From Alphaproteobacteria bacterium (lineage in GTDB: Bacteria > Pseudomonadota > Alphaproteobacteria > ATCC43930 > CGMCC-115725), in contig JAFAHP010000029.1 of assembly GCA_019237175.1 (NCBI GenBank), positions 1 through 18,611 on the forward strand: a DNA stretch of 18,611 nucleotides. The letters are read 5' to 3'. This document shows positions 1-7,450 of this stretch, piece by piece; position 1 is the stretch's first letter; each line of letters opens with the position of its first letter. The notes below the pieces were generated by a model. The model saw nothing but the letters and a program-made list of their open reading frames with translations. It had not been told where the DNA came from and did no database searches. The position numbers and the translations under genes are program-made.

Positions 1-160
1 AATCGGGCTTGTCTTCGACTCTGAGCGGGGTTCGGAAATAGGGCCGAATCGCAACCCCGGCGGCGTCGGCCAGATCAGAGGCGAGCGCGAGGCAGGTGTC
101 GATCTCGGGCAGCGGGGTATACCAGTTAGGGCGAAAATCGCGGAGCGACGCCGCCGTCAA
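1..160 (-). CDS. Inositol monophosphatase family phosphatase, N-terminal fragment (possibly histidinol-phosphatase)
   Basis: This is the 5' end of a minus-strand gene that leaves the window at base 1. Reading down from base 118, the frame encodes LPEIDTCLALASDLADAAG followed by VAIRPYFRTPLRVEDKPD. That matches the first helix and strand of the inositol-monophosphatase superfamily, especially the HisN-type histidinol-phosphatases, which begin with an 'LADAAG..IRPYFR...V..K.D' stretch. The metal-binding motifs (GEE, DPIDGT) lie beyond the window edge, so substrate cannot be settled; an inositol-phosphate or bisphosphate-nucleotidase relative is possible. No ATG or GTG exists in frame. The frame is open back to about base 283, and TTG at 160-158 is the nearest reasonable start, without a convincing ribosome-binding site. 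Upstream codons run through a palindromic repeat and are unlikely to be coding. Family assignment is fairly sure; start and exact function are not. Confidence 0.6.
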   Translation of the reverse strand, partial: MTAASLRDFRPNWYTPLPEIDTCLALASDLADAAGVAIRPYFRTPLRVEDKPD

Positions 161-163
161 TCG

Positions 164-225
164 TCGTGGCCGGTAGGCCTTGAGCCCGCGGGCTTGACCC
201 GCGGGTTGGCCCGGCCATGCACGAG
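164..225. repeat. GC-rich intergenic palindromic repeat (unit A)
   Basis: This is a nested inverted repeat. The outer arms TGGCCGG (167-173) and CCGGCCA (211-217) are perfectly complementary. Inside them, CCCGCGGG (185-192) and CCCGCGGG (198-205) form an 8 bp stem around a CTTGA loop, extendable by two weaker pairs. The pattern 'gtggccgg...cttgaccc...ccggccatgcacg' resembles the small palindromic repeats scattered between genes in many alphaproteobacterial genomes. It lies between the cytochrome gene and the phosphatase gene. Copy number elsewhere cannot be judged from this window. Confidence 0.5.
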
Positions 226-256
226 GTGCGGCAGGCGCCTTGCCGGCTTCGGTGGA

Positions 257-277
257 TGCCCGGCACAAGGCTGGGCA
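257..277. repeat. GC-rich intergenic palindromic repeat (unit B)
   Basis: TGCCCGGC (257-264) pairs with GCTGGGCA (270-277) through one G-T wobble, with a 5-base ACAAG loop. The flanks 'ggtgga' and 'agacga' look like the ends of the same repeat class as unit A, about 30 bases to its left. On the minus strand it lies about 50 bases after the cytochrome stop codon, so it could act as an RNA hairpin in that transcript. No T-run follows, so it is not called a terminator. Confidence 0.45.
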
Positions 278-324
278 AGACGATCAGATGAGGGAGGGGA
301 TCACCAGAACGCATCTGAGCATCG

Positions 325-849
325 CTATTTCAAGCTCTGCAGGTAATCGATCACGTCGGCCCGCTCCTGCGCTTTTGGCATGCCGGCAAACGTCATCTTT
401 GTTCCTGGTGCGAATTGTTGCGGGTTGGCGAGCCACTGGTTCAGCGTTTCGGGATCCCATTTCTGCCCCTTATGGGCCTCCAGCGCCGACGAGAATGCGA
501 AATTGTCGTGACCCTCGGCGATCGGACCGCCGACAATACCCCAGAGATCCGGCCCAATCTTGTTGGCGCCCCCTTTGGTGAAGTTGTGGCACACCTGGCA
601 AACCTTGGTAGACGCCTCGCCTTTTTTGGGGTCGGCTTTGGCGAGTAGCGGAGTGATCGGTTCAAGCTTGGGCGCGGCAGCGGCCTGCTCGGTCGAAGCG
701 GACGATGCCGGCGCGCCGGCAACAACGAACACCGGTTTTTCGAGCGGCTTCGGCTCGACCAGCATATTCGATAGGATGCCGGCGACCATGGCGATGATCA
801 GCGCGGTCAATACCGAGGCAATGACCTTGTTCCACTCGAACGAAGACAT
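325..849 (-). CDS. Membrane-anchored class I cytochrome c (CycM-like)
   Basis: The 174-residue product should be a periplasm-facing electron carrier tethered to the inner membrane. Residues about 9-27 form an uncleaved hydrophobic anchor, followed by a Pro/Ala-rich linker (about 35-65). The haem-binding motif is CQVCH (C84, C87, H88), with IGPDLWGIVG after it, and M152 in GTKMTFAGM is the likely sixth haem ligand. Anchor plus single-haem domain at this length is the layout of rhizobial CycM/c552 cytochromes, which pass electrons to aa3-type oxidases. ATG at 849 was chosen because it puts the anchor at the N terminus. An upstream in-frame ATG (921) would add 24 residues of polar sequence and overlap the region leading into kdsB. 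The gene diverges from kdsB. Partner oxidase genes are not in view. Confidence 0.88.
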   Translation of the reverse strand: MSSFEWNKVIASVLTALIIAMVAGILSNMLVEPKPLEKPVFVVAGAPASSASTEQAAAAPKLEPITPLLAKADPKKGEASTKVCQVCHNFTKGGANKIGPDLWGIVGGPIAEGHDNFAFSSALEAHKGQKWDPETLNQWLANPQQFAPGTKMTFAGMPKAQERADVIDYLQSLK

Positions 850-995
850 CGATGTTCTGTTCCACCGTGCCGGGTCCGGCAGGAAACCGAATTCCCCCCG
901 AAAACCCAAATGCCATATCACGCTTCCCGCGATGCGACGAACCGGGCATGTTGTCGCTGGCCGATCTCACCATATTCGAACCGCGCAAGCTCGCC

Positions 996-1757
996 GTGAT
1001 TACCGCCGCGCCGCAAAACCCGATCATCCTTATTCCCGCCCGGCTTGCTTCGACGCGATTGCCGGACAAGCCGCTCGCCGATATCGCCGGGACGCCGATG
1101 ATCGTTCATGTGTGGCGGCGCGCGGTCGCGGCCGAGGTGGCCCCCGTCGTGGTCGCCTGCGGTGATGCGGAAATCTTCGCGGCGATCGAGGCCGCAGGTG
1201 GCCGTGCCATATTGACCGATCCACAACTGCCGACCGGTTCCGACCGCATCCACCAGGCGATCATGCGTCTCGACCCGCAGCGCCGCTATGACGCAGCGAT
1301 CAATGTCCAAGGCGATCTGCCGATGCTGGACCCTGGCGCCATCCGCGTGGCTCTCGCCGGGCTCGCCGACCCCGAGACCGACATCGCCACCCTGGCGGCG
1401 GTCAACAACGATCCCGCAGCACTGGCCGACGACGCTGTCAACAAGGTCGTTGCCGGCTTTGTCGATCCGGGGCAGCCAGCCCGAGCGCTCTACTTCAGCA
1501 AGGCGGTAGTGCCGTGGGGCGACGGACCGCATTACGAACATATCGGGCTTTACGCGTATCGCCGCACTGCGTTGGAGCGGTTTGTGGCCCTGCCGCGCGG
1601 GATTCTCGAAGAGCGTGAGCGACTGGAGCAACTGCGCGCGCTCGAGGCCGGCATGCGAATCTCGGTGAGCCTGATCGATCCGGCGCAGGTCGGGGTTCAG
1701 GTCGACACCGCGGCCGATCTCGCGCGCGCTCGTCACCTGATGGAGCAAATGCAGTAA
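996..1757 (+). CDS. kdsB: 3-deoxy-manno-octulosonate cytidylyltransferase (CMP-KDO synthetase)
   Basis: KdsB joins CTP and KDO to make CMP-KDO, the activated sugar used to build the inner core of LPS, in the cytoplasm. From the chosen GTG start it has 253 residues, matching the family's roughly 250. Visible motifs are IPARLASTRLPDKPL (13-27, nucleotide-binding loop), TGSDR (80-84) and NVQGDLP (103-109), the conserved catalytic/metal-binding segment. The C-terminal part contains HIGLYAYRRTAL and LEQLRALE, also typical. The frame stays open upstream with ATGs at 852 and 948, but sequence before residue 1 does not look like this family and GTG 996 places the first beta strand where expected. No strong ribosome-binding site marks any of the three. 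It is followed after 3 bases by pheA, so the two are probably co-transcribed. KdsD, which acts earlier in the same pathway, is encoded about 8 kb away. Confidence 0.93.
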   Translation: MITAAPQNPIILIPARLASTRLPDKPLADIAGTPMIVHVWRRAVAAEVAPVVVACGDAEIFAAIEAAGGRAILTDPQLPTGSDRIHQAIMRLDPQRRYDAAINVQGDLPMLDPGAIRVALAGLADPETDIATLAAVNNDPAALADDAVNKVVAGFVDPGQPARALYFSKAVVPWGDGPHYEHIGLYAYRRTALERFVALPRGILEERERLEQLRALEAGMRISVSLIDPAQVGVQVDTAADLARARHLMEQMQ

Positions 1758-1760
1758 ACG

Positions 1761-2642
1761 ATGGCCGAACAACGATCCGAACCCGGAGACCCGACGCGGA
1801 CGATCTCTTTCCAGGGGACGTTTGGTGCCTATTCCGATCTCGCCTGCCGGCAAGTTTTTCCGGCTATGGCAACGCTGCCGTGCAGCCAGTTCGAAGACGC
1901 ATTCGCCGCGGTACGCGAAGGACGCGCAAGGCTGGCGATGATCCCGATCGAAAATTCGGTCGCCGGCCGGGTAGCCGATATCCACCATCTGATGCCGGAT
2001 TCGGGTCTCCATATCGTCGGCGAACATTTCGAGCCGGTAAACCACCATCTGTTGGGCGTTCCCGGCGCGAGCCTCGCCAAGATCCGCGCGGTCAGAAGCC
2101 ACGTCCAGGCATTGTCGCAGTGCCGCAAGCTGATCCGCAAGCTGGGGGTCGAACCGATCGTCGCCGCCGACACCGCCGGGGCCGCAGCTGAGATTGCCGC
2201 GCGCGGCGACTCGACGGTCGCGGCGATCGCCTCCGAGCTCGCCGGCGAAATCTATGGTCTGGTCTCCCTGAAAAAGAACATCGAAGACGCCGATCACAAC
2301 ACGACGCGGTTCCTGGTCATGTCGCGCGAGGCGCTGCGGCCGCCGCGCGAAAACCCGGCGGTTACGACATTTCTGTTCCGCGTACGCAACGTGCCGGCCG
2401 CCCTCTACAAGGCCCTCGGGGGCTTTGCGACCAACGGCGTCAACATGACCAAGCTCGAAAGCTACATGCTCGGTGGCGCCTTTACCGCGACGCAATTCTA
2501 CGCCGATGTCGAGGGACACCCCGACGACCGCCCGCTCGCTCTGGCGCTTGAGGAGCTGGCGTTCTTTTCACGCGAGCTGAAGATCCTCGGCGTTTATCCG
2601 GCTCACCCCTTGCGGCTTGCGGCCTCGGCCGGGGCGGAATAA
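1761..2642 (+). CDS. pheA: Prephenate dehydratase
   Basis: This enzyme converts prephenate to phenylpyruvate, the committed step to phenylalanine. The 293-residue protein is the monofunctional form, with no chorismate mutase domain. The catalytic domain (about 14-190) shows GTFGAYS (19-25), PIENSVAGRV (62-71) and the catalytic TTRF (181-184). A C-terminal ACT domain (about 201-285) should bind phenylalanine for feedback inhibition. In it the usual ESRP motif reads ESYM (233-236) and the GALV-type motif reads AALYKAL, which from memory is the common alphaproteobacterial variant. The ATG lies 3 bases after the kdsB stop and has only a distant purine-rich site, suggesting translational coupling. 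Pairing with kdsB is a genomic habit of this group rather than a shared pathway. Confidence 0.95.
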   Translation: MAEQRSEPGDPTRTISFQGTFGAYSDLACRQVFPAMATLPCSQFEDAFAAVREGRARLAMIPIENSVAGRVADIHHLMPDSGLHIVGEHFEPVNHHLLGVPGASLAKIRAVRSHVQALSQCRKLIRKLGVEPIVAADTAGAAAEIAARGDSTVAAIASELAGEIYGLVSLKKNIEDADHNTTRFLVMSREALRPPRENPAVTTFLFRVRNVPAALYKALGGFATNGVNMTKLESYMLGGAFTATQFYADVEGHPDDRPLALALEELAFFSRELKILGVYPAHPLRLAASAGAE

Positions 2643-2691
2643 ACCTGCGGTCCAAAAGGTCTTAAACGCGATAGACCATTGAGAGGCGATC

Positions 2692-3246
2692 ATGCGCATG
2701 TCGATGCCAGCCGTGCGGGGCCGGGTCATTCCGGCCGTAGGGTTTGGACTGAGTTTGATGGCAGCCGGACCGGCACTCGCCGACAGCGGCAGCGGGGGCA
2801 GCGACCGGTCGAACACGCCGGCCTGCGGCAAAGGCGAGGTCTGGGACAGCCGCAGCCAGAAATGCGTCAGGGCCGAGAACGGGGTCGTCCCCGATGAGGC
2901 ACTGACCGATTACGCCGAGGCGCTGATCAAGGCCCACCGCTATCAGGAAGTAATTGCCGTGCTCGATCTGATGAAGGATCCGGATACCGCTGTGGCGCTT
3001 AATTACCGCGGTTACGCGACGCGGCGAATGGGTCGGGTGGATGAGGGCATCGGCTATTATTTGAAATCGGTGCGGCTCGACCCGCACTACGCGCAAGTCC
3101 GTGAGTATCTGGGCGAAGCTTATGTGATCAAGGGCGATATCGCGCGCGCCGAGGAGCAGCTGAACGCGATCAAAAAGATCTGCGGCGGCACCACCTGCGA
3201 ACAATATCAGAACCTGGTCGTCTACATCGCCGACCCGGCTAAGTAA
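2692..3246 (+). CDS. Exported TPR-repeat protein of unknown function
   Basis: The 184-residue product starts with a signal peptide (positively charged start, hydrophobic 12-28, likely cleavage after ALA at 28-30). After a Ser/Gly-rich segment there is a short cysteine-bearing module (C45 and C58, around CGKGEVWDSRSQKC). Two to three tetratricopeptide-like helical pairs follow: about 69-95, 102-135 (NYRGYATRRMGRVDEGIGYYLKSVRLDP) and 137-163. A second cysteine pair sits near the C terminus (C164, C169). Cysteines in pairs suggest disulfides in the periplasm. TPR folds bind proteins, so a scaffold role is likely, but no partner can be named. ATG 2692 is preceded by GAGAGGCG, a fair ribosome-binding site. 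It lies 49 bases after pheA and may be the last gene of that transcript. Confidence 0.8.
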   Translation: MRMSMPAVRGRVIPAVGFGLSLMAAGPALADSGSGGSDRSNTPACGKGEVWDSRSQKCVRAENGVVPDEALTDYAEALIKAHRYQEVIAVLDLMKDPDTAVALNYRGYATRRMGRVDEGIGYYLKSVRLDPHYAQVREYLGEAYVIKGDIARAEEQLNAIKKICGGTTCEQYQNLVVYIADPAK

Positions 3247-3250
3247 CCGC

Positions 3251-3278
3251 TTCGGTCGAACGTCGGGGGTGGACCGAA
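3251..3278 (+). terminator. Hairpin just after the TPR gene, weak terminator candidate
   Basis: TTCGGTC (3251-3257) and GACCGAA (3272-3278) are perfectly complementary with a 14-base G-rich loop, starting 4 bases after the stop codon at 3244-3246. The position suits transcript ending, but no T-tract follows, so intrinsic termination is doubtful. The rest of the gap to 3521 contains an A+T-richer stretch (about 3395-3460) that probably holds the promoter of the channel gene, but no clean -35/-10 pair could be picked. Confidence 0.25.
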
Positions 3279-3521
3279 CGCTGCGCTATTCCGCGGGCGC
3301 TCCGGGTCGCCTGCGGGTCGCGATCTCCGAACGCAGAATCCGGTGAGGGTCAACCGCCGAAAGCAGTTCTGGGCTCAACGAGTCCGCGCGCCGTCGATTG
3401 AGAAAATCGTTTGTCAACGCGGTGATATTTCGTTCAGTTATCGAAAGATCAGTCGTTAACGGACACAGCGGCGGGGGGTGGCACCCTGCAGGGTTATCGA
3501 CAGGACTCGGTCGTCGTCACC

Positions 3522-4202
3522 ATGCGAAGGCGGGTTCGGGCGTGGCAGGATCGGATTAGAGATCCGAGCCTGACGCTGTTGCTGTCTCTCGAGCTGTGCA
3601 TGGTGTTTCTCGCGGCCCCCCTCGCGGCGAAAGGGGTGCCGGTAGCGCGGCCGCTTGCCCAGTCACTGGTGCTCGCGGTGATCGTGATCGTCGTTATTTT
3701 GTCCTATCGGCGGGGCGCGATTGCGATCATTGTTCTGGGACTTGCGGCTAATTTGGCGAGCTTCTCGGCCCGGTCGCAACTGTCATTAACCGTCGCGAGC
3801 GTGCTCCGCCACGGCGGTGGCATCCTCACCTTCCTGGCACTGAGCTGGGTGGTGGCGCATGCGGTCTATGCCCCTGGCCGCATCACCTCGCGCCGCCTGC
3901 AAGGCGCCGCCGTCCTGTACCTGAATTTCGCCATCATCTTCGCCTCGGCGTTCAACTTGATCTGGGATCTAAACCGTACTGCCTTCTCCAACCTCCCTGG
4001 CAGCATAGGCCAGCCCAGCGAGCTCGCCACGATGCTGTATTTCAGTCTGACCACCCTGACCACAACCGGTTTCGGCGACATTGTCCCGCTCGATCCCGTC
4101 GCCCGCAGCCTCGCCAATTTGGAATCGATGATTGGGGTATTTTACACCGCCATTACGATCGCTCGTCTTGTGACGATGGAATTACAAGACCGGCGCCGCT
4201 GA
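3522..4202 (+). CDS. Potassium-channel-like membrane protein
   Basis: The 226-residue protein carries a K+ selectivity filter, TTTGFGD (180-186), inside the pore-loop context LYFSLTTLTTTGFGDIVP. The filter is flanked by hydrophobic helices at about 128-148 and 200-219, the two-helix pore of the ion_trans_2 family. Four further hydrophobic segments precede it (about 18-36, 45-62, 65-82, 99-115), so the whole may have six membrane spans. No cytoplasmic RCK/TrkA-N or cyclic-nucleotide domain follows the last helix; the protein ends in LQDRRR. It is therefore a minimal channel without a recognisable ligand sensor. The fourth segment lacks the repeated arginines of a voltage sensor. ATG 3522 is the first in frame; its ribosome-binding site is poor. 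It converges with the efflux operon, 53 bases apart, with no visible terminator between. Confidence 0.82.
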   Translation: MRRRVRAWQDRIRDPSLTLLLSLELCMVFLAAPLAAKGVPVARPLAQSLVLAVIVIVVILSYRRGAIAIIVLGLAANLASFSARSQLSLTVASVLRHGGGILTFLALSWVVAHAVYAPGRITSRRLQGAAVLYLNFAIIFASAFNLIWDLNRTAFSNLPGSIGQPSELATMLYFSLTTLTTTGFGDIVPLDPVARSLANLESMIGVFYTAITIARLVTMELQDRRR

Positions 4203-4255
4203 CCCCATTGCAACAAAAAGAGCATACGTATTGAGCCCGCACCGCCTCGCGTGAA

Positions 4256-7200
4256 TTACTCCGCTGCGGTCTTCGTGGCCTGCCCCGCGCGTTCGCCACC
4301 CCGGCGCCTGACAAAGAGCCGCCCTTTGACGAATTCTCGCAGCCGCTGAAAAACGACGTAAAGGCCGGGGATCACGAATATGCCGATGACCGAGGCCGCG
4401 AGCATGCCGAAGAATACGGCCGTCGCCACCGCATGGCGGGTGACCGCACCGGCGCCACCCGAAATCAGCAACGGCACGAGCCCCAGGATAAACGCGAACG
4501 ACGTCATCATGACCGCGCGGAACCGGGCGCGTGCCCCGTCGATCGCCGCTTCGGCAATGCCCTGCCCGCCGCGCCGAGCCTCCATGGAGAATTCGACCAT
4601 CAGGATCGCGTTCTTGGCCGCGAGCGCGATCAACACGACGATGCCGATCTGAGCGAAGACATCGTTCGGCAACCCGGTCAGTAGCAACCCGGCGAATGCC
4701 CCGGCCAATCCGACGGTCGCCGACACTATCACCGCCGCCGGCATCGCCCAGGATTCGTAAAGTCCGACCAGCACCAGATAAGCGAACAATACGGCGAGCG
4801 CGAGAATCGTAGTGGTCTGTCCGGCGGCGATTTTTTCCTGGTAAGCCGTACCGCTCCACGAATAGCCGAAACCAGCCGGTAGGCTCGCCGCCGACACCTG
4901 CTCGATCGCGGCCAGTGCCTGGCCCGACGAATAACCCGTGGCCGGGCGCCCCTGGATCGCCACCGAGCGCAGATTGTTGAAGCGGTAGATATAACCCGGG
5001 CCGAGCACATTCTCGGTTGTGGCCAGCGTCCGGATCGGCACCAGCGAACCGTTTGCCGCGCGCACATGCACCTCGAAGATGTCCTCGGGATGCATGCGCT
5101 CGGTTGCTTCGGCCTGCAGAATCACCTGCCAGGTGCGGCCGAACCTATTGAAATCGTTGACACGGTACCCACCGAGTGTGGCTTGCAGCGCGGTGAAGAT
5201 ATCGTTGATGCTGATGCCCAAGGTCTCGGCCCGCTCGCGATCGATGTCGAGGCGGATCAGCGGTGTCGAAGCGCCATAGGTGGTGAAGACGCCGGTCAGC
5301 GCCGGGTTTTCGTTCGCCGCTTGGACCAGCCCGCGAGCGACCGCAGCCATCTCGCTCGCCGGGGCCCCGGAATACGATTGCAGCTGATATTCAAAGCCGG
5401 CGCCGGTGCCCAGCCCGATGATCGGCGGCAGGTTGAACGGGATCACGATCGCCGCTGGGATTTTCAGAAATTCGCCCCGAAGGTGGTCGAGCACGCCCCA
5501 CACGCTCTCGGCTTTCCCGCGGCGGTCGTCGAACGGGGCGAGGGTGACAAAAAACGTCGCCTTATTCGCTTGATTGATGCCGTCGATCAAGCTGTAGCCG
5601 ACGATCGTTGTGACCGCCTCGACCCCCTGGGTCGCCTGGGCGATCTTTTCGACATCGGCGGCGACGGCCCCGGTGCGGTTGAGCGAGGCGCCCTCGGGCA
5701 GTTGCGCCTCCATCAACAGCGCTCCCTGATCTTCTTCGGGCAAGAACCCCGAGGGGACCGCGCGACCGAAGCCCAGGATCGCGGCAACCGCGACCCCGAC
5801 GAGGGTCAAGGTCAGCAGTATTCGCGGCGCGATGCGCCGGACAATGCCGGCATATCCGCGCTGCATGCCGTCGATGCCGCCCAGCATCGCGCCGAGAATC
5901 CGCCCGGGCTGCCGGCCCGCACCCAGCACGAGCGCGCACAATGCCGGCGACAAGGTCAGGGCGATGACCATCGAGATCAGCACCGACACCGACACGGAGA
6001 CAGCGAATTGCTGGAACAACTGGCCGACGATGCCGGGGATGAAGGCCACCGGCACGAATACCGACAGCAATACCAGCGTCGTTGCGACAATCGGTCCGGT
6101 AATCGGGCCCATCGCCGCGTTGGTCGCCTCCGCTGCCGACATCTCGGGATGCTCGCCCATCATGTGCTCGACCGCCTCGACGACGACGATCGCGTCGTCG
6201 ACGACAATCCCGATCGCCAGCACCAATGCCAACAGCGAGATCGTATTGGCCGAAAAGCCGAGCGCCAGCATCGCGGCAAAGGTGCCGACAAGCGACACCG
6301 GCACCGCGATGATCGGAACCAGTGTGGCGCGGAATTTGCCGAGAAAGATAAAGACAACGATCGTGACCAGAACAAAGGCCTCGATCAAGGTCGCGATCAC
6401 CTTGTGGATCGAAGCGCTGACAAACACCGTCGTGTCGTAGGGGATTTCCCAGGTCACGTCCCCGGGGAAGCGCTGGGCCATCTCCTCCATCGCCCGCCGC
6501 ACATTTTTCCCGGTCGCAACCGCGTTGGCGCCCGGCGCCAGATAGATCCCCATCGCCGCCGCGGACCGGCCGTTAAAGGTCGAAAATACGTCGCCCGATT
6601 GAGCGCCGAGTTCGACCCGGGCGACATCGCGCACGCGGATCAGCGAACCATTGGGTTGGGCGCGAACGATGATCGCACCGAACTGCTCCGGTGTTTCGAG
6701 CCGGCCCTGGGTTGTCAGCGGGATCGTCCGCTGTTGCGCTTCGACCACCGGTGCCCCGCCGATGCGGCCGACCGCGGCCTGGACATTCTGCGCGCGCACC
6801 GCGTTGATGACATCCTGAGGCGTCAGCCCGAGCGCGGTCAGCCGGTCCATGTCGAGCCAGATGCGCATCGCATAGTCTTGCTGGCCAAATAAATTGGCCT
6901 GGCCCACACCCGGGATGCGGCTGATCGTGTCGCGGATATTGATCAGGAGGTAGTTTGACAGAAACAGGCTGTCGTAGGTGCCTTTGGGCGAGCGCAGCAC
7001 CAAGACCTGCAGGATCGCCGAAGATTTCTTGTCTACCTTGACGCCTTGCTGCTGCACCTCCGAGGGCAGCCGCGACATCGCCCGCTGCACCCGGTTCTGG
7101 ACATTGACCGTGTTGGTTTCGGGGTCGGTGCCGACCGCGAACGAAACAGTGAGGTTGTAGGAGCCGTCATTGCCCGAGAACGAACGCATGTACAGCATGC

Positions 7201-7423
7201 CGGTGACGCCGTTGATCTCGCTCTCGATGACCTGGGCCACGGTCTGCTCGACGACCTCGGCATTGGCGCCGGCGTAGGTGGTCGTGACCGACACTTCGGG
7301 CGGGACGATGTCGGGAAACTGGGCGATCGGGATCACCGCCAGCGCGATCAGCCCGGCGAGCGTGATCAGGATCGAAATGACGATCGCGAGCCGTGGTCGG
7401 GCAACAAAAATAGCCGAAATCAT
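4256..7423 (-). CDS. RND (HAE1) multidrug efflux pump, inner-membrane subunit
   Basis: The 1055-residue product is a proton-driven AcrB-type transporter that would expel hydrophobic or amphiphilic compounds through a periplasm-spanning tripartite complex. It has the duplicated RND plan: an N-terminal span (about 10-30), a large periplasmic loop, six spans starting near 342, a second single span (about 535-555), a second loop, and six C-terminal spans from about 872. The proton-relay residues are present: D409 and D410 in GIVVDDAIVVVE and K937 in AAKNAILMVEF. FPDIVPPEVSVTTTYAGA near the start is a family hallmark. Translation starts 27 bases after the membrane fusion protein stop, with GGGGGA as ribosome-binding site. 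It could equally be named after AcrB, MexB or BepE homologues; substrate cannot be inferred. No outer-membrane TolC-type gene is adjacent. Confidence 0.95.
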   Translation of the reverse strand: MISAIFVARPRLAIVISILITLAGLIALAVIPIAQFPDIVPPEVSVTTTYAGANAEVVEQTVAQVIESEINGVTGMLYMRSFSGNDGSYNLTVSFAVGTDPETNTVNVQNRVQRAMSRLPSEVQQQGVKVDKKSSAILQVLVLRSPKGTYDSLFLSNYLLINIRDTISRIPGVGQANLFGQQDYAMRIWLDMDRLTALGLTPQDVINAVRAQNVQAAVGRIGGAPVVEAQQRTIPLTTQGRLETPEQFGAIIVRAQPNGSLIRVRDVARVELGAQSGDVFSTFNGRSAAAMGIYLAPGANAVATGKNVRRAMEEMAQRFPGDVTWEIPYDTTVFVSASIHKVIATLIEAFVLVTIVVFIFLGKFRATLVPIIAVPVSLVGTFAAMLALGFSANTISLLALVLAIGIVVDDAIVVVEAVEHMMGEHPEMSAAEATNAAMGPITGPIVATTLVLLSVFVPVAFIPGIVGQLFQQFAVSVSVSVLISMVIALTLSPALCALVLGAGRQPGRILGAMLGGIDGMQRGYAGIVRRIAPRILLTLTLVGVAVAAILGFGRAVPSGFLPEEDQGALLMEAQLPEGASLNRTGAVAADVEKIAQATQGVEAVTTIVGYSLIDGINQANKATFFVTLAPFDDRRGKAESVWGVLDHLRGEFLKIPAAIVIPFNLPPIIGLGTGAGFEYQLQSYSGAPASEMAAVARGLVQAANENPALTGVFTTYGASTPLIRLDIDRERAETLGISINDIFTALQATLGGYRVNDFNRFGRTWQVILQAEATERMHPEDIFEVHVRAANGSLVPIRTLATTENVLGPGYIYRFNNLRSVAIQGRPATGYSSGQALAAIEQVSAASLPAGFGYSWSGTAYQEKIAAGQTTTILALAVLFAYLVLVGLYESWAMPAAVIVSATVGLAGAFAGLLLTGLPNDVFAQIGIVVLIALAAKNAILMVEFSMEARRGGQGIAEAAIDGARARFRAVMMTSFAFILGLVPLLISGGAGAVTRHAVATAVFFGMLAASVIGIFVIPGLYVVFQRLREFVKGRLFVRRRGGERAGQATKTAAE

Positions 7424-7450
7424 CGGCGGGTCCCCCGTCGTCGCCCGGGC

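Noticed and set aside
950..980. TTGTCG (951-956) with TATTCG (974-979) as a kdsB promoter
   Set aside because: Spacing of 17 is right but both hexamers are poor, and transcription would begin only about 10 bases before the GTG start; not strong enough to list.
918..2519. A 533-codon open frame on the minus strand opposite kdsB and pheA
   Set aside because: It is the antisense of two well-supported genes; its translation is rich in Arg, Asp and His in the way GC-rich third-position bias produces, and no family is recognisable.
3494..3502. TTATCGACA, one mismatch from a DnaA box
   Set aside because: A single isolated imperfect box with no companions, no dnaA/dnaN/hemE neighbours and no A+T-rich unwinding region; expected by chance.
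4224..4231. ATACGTAT palindrome between the convergent channel and efflux genes
   Set aside because: Too short and A+T-rich for a terminator and not followed by a T-run; an 8-base palindrome is common by chance.
5066..6892. A 608-codon open frame on the plus strand opposite the RND pump
   Set aside because: The translation is dominated by Asp/Arg/His/Gln runs without any domain; it mirrors the codon bias of the pump gene on the other strand.
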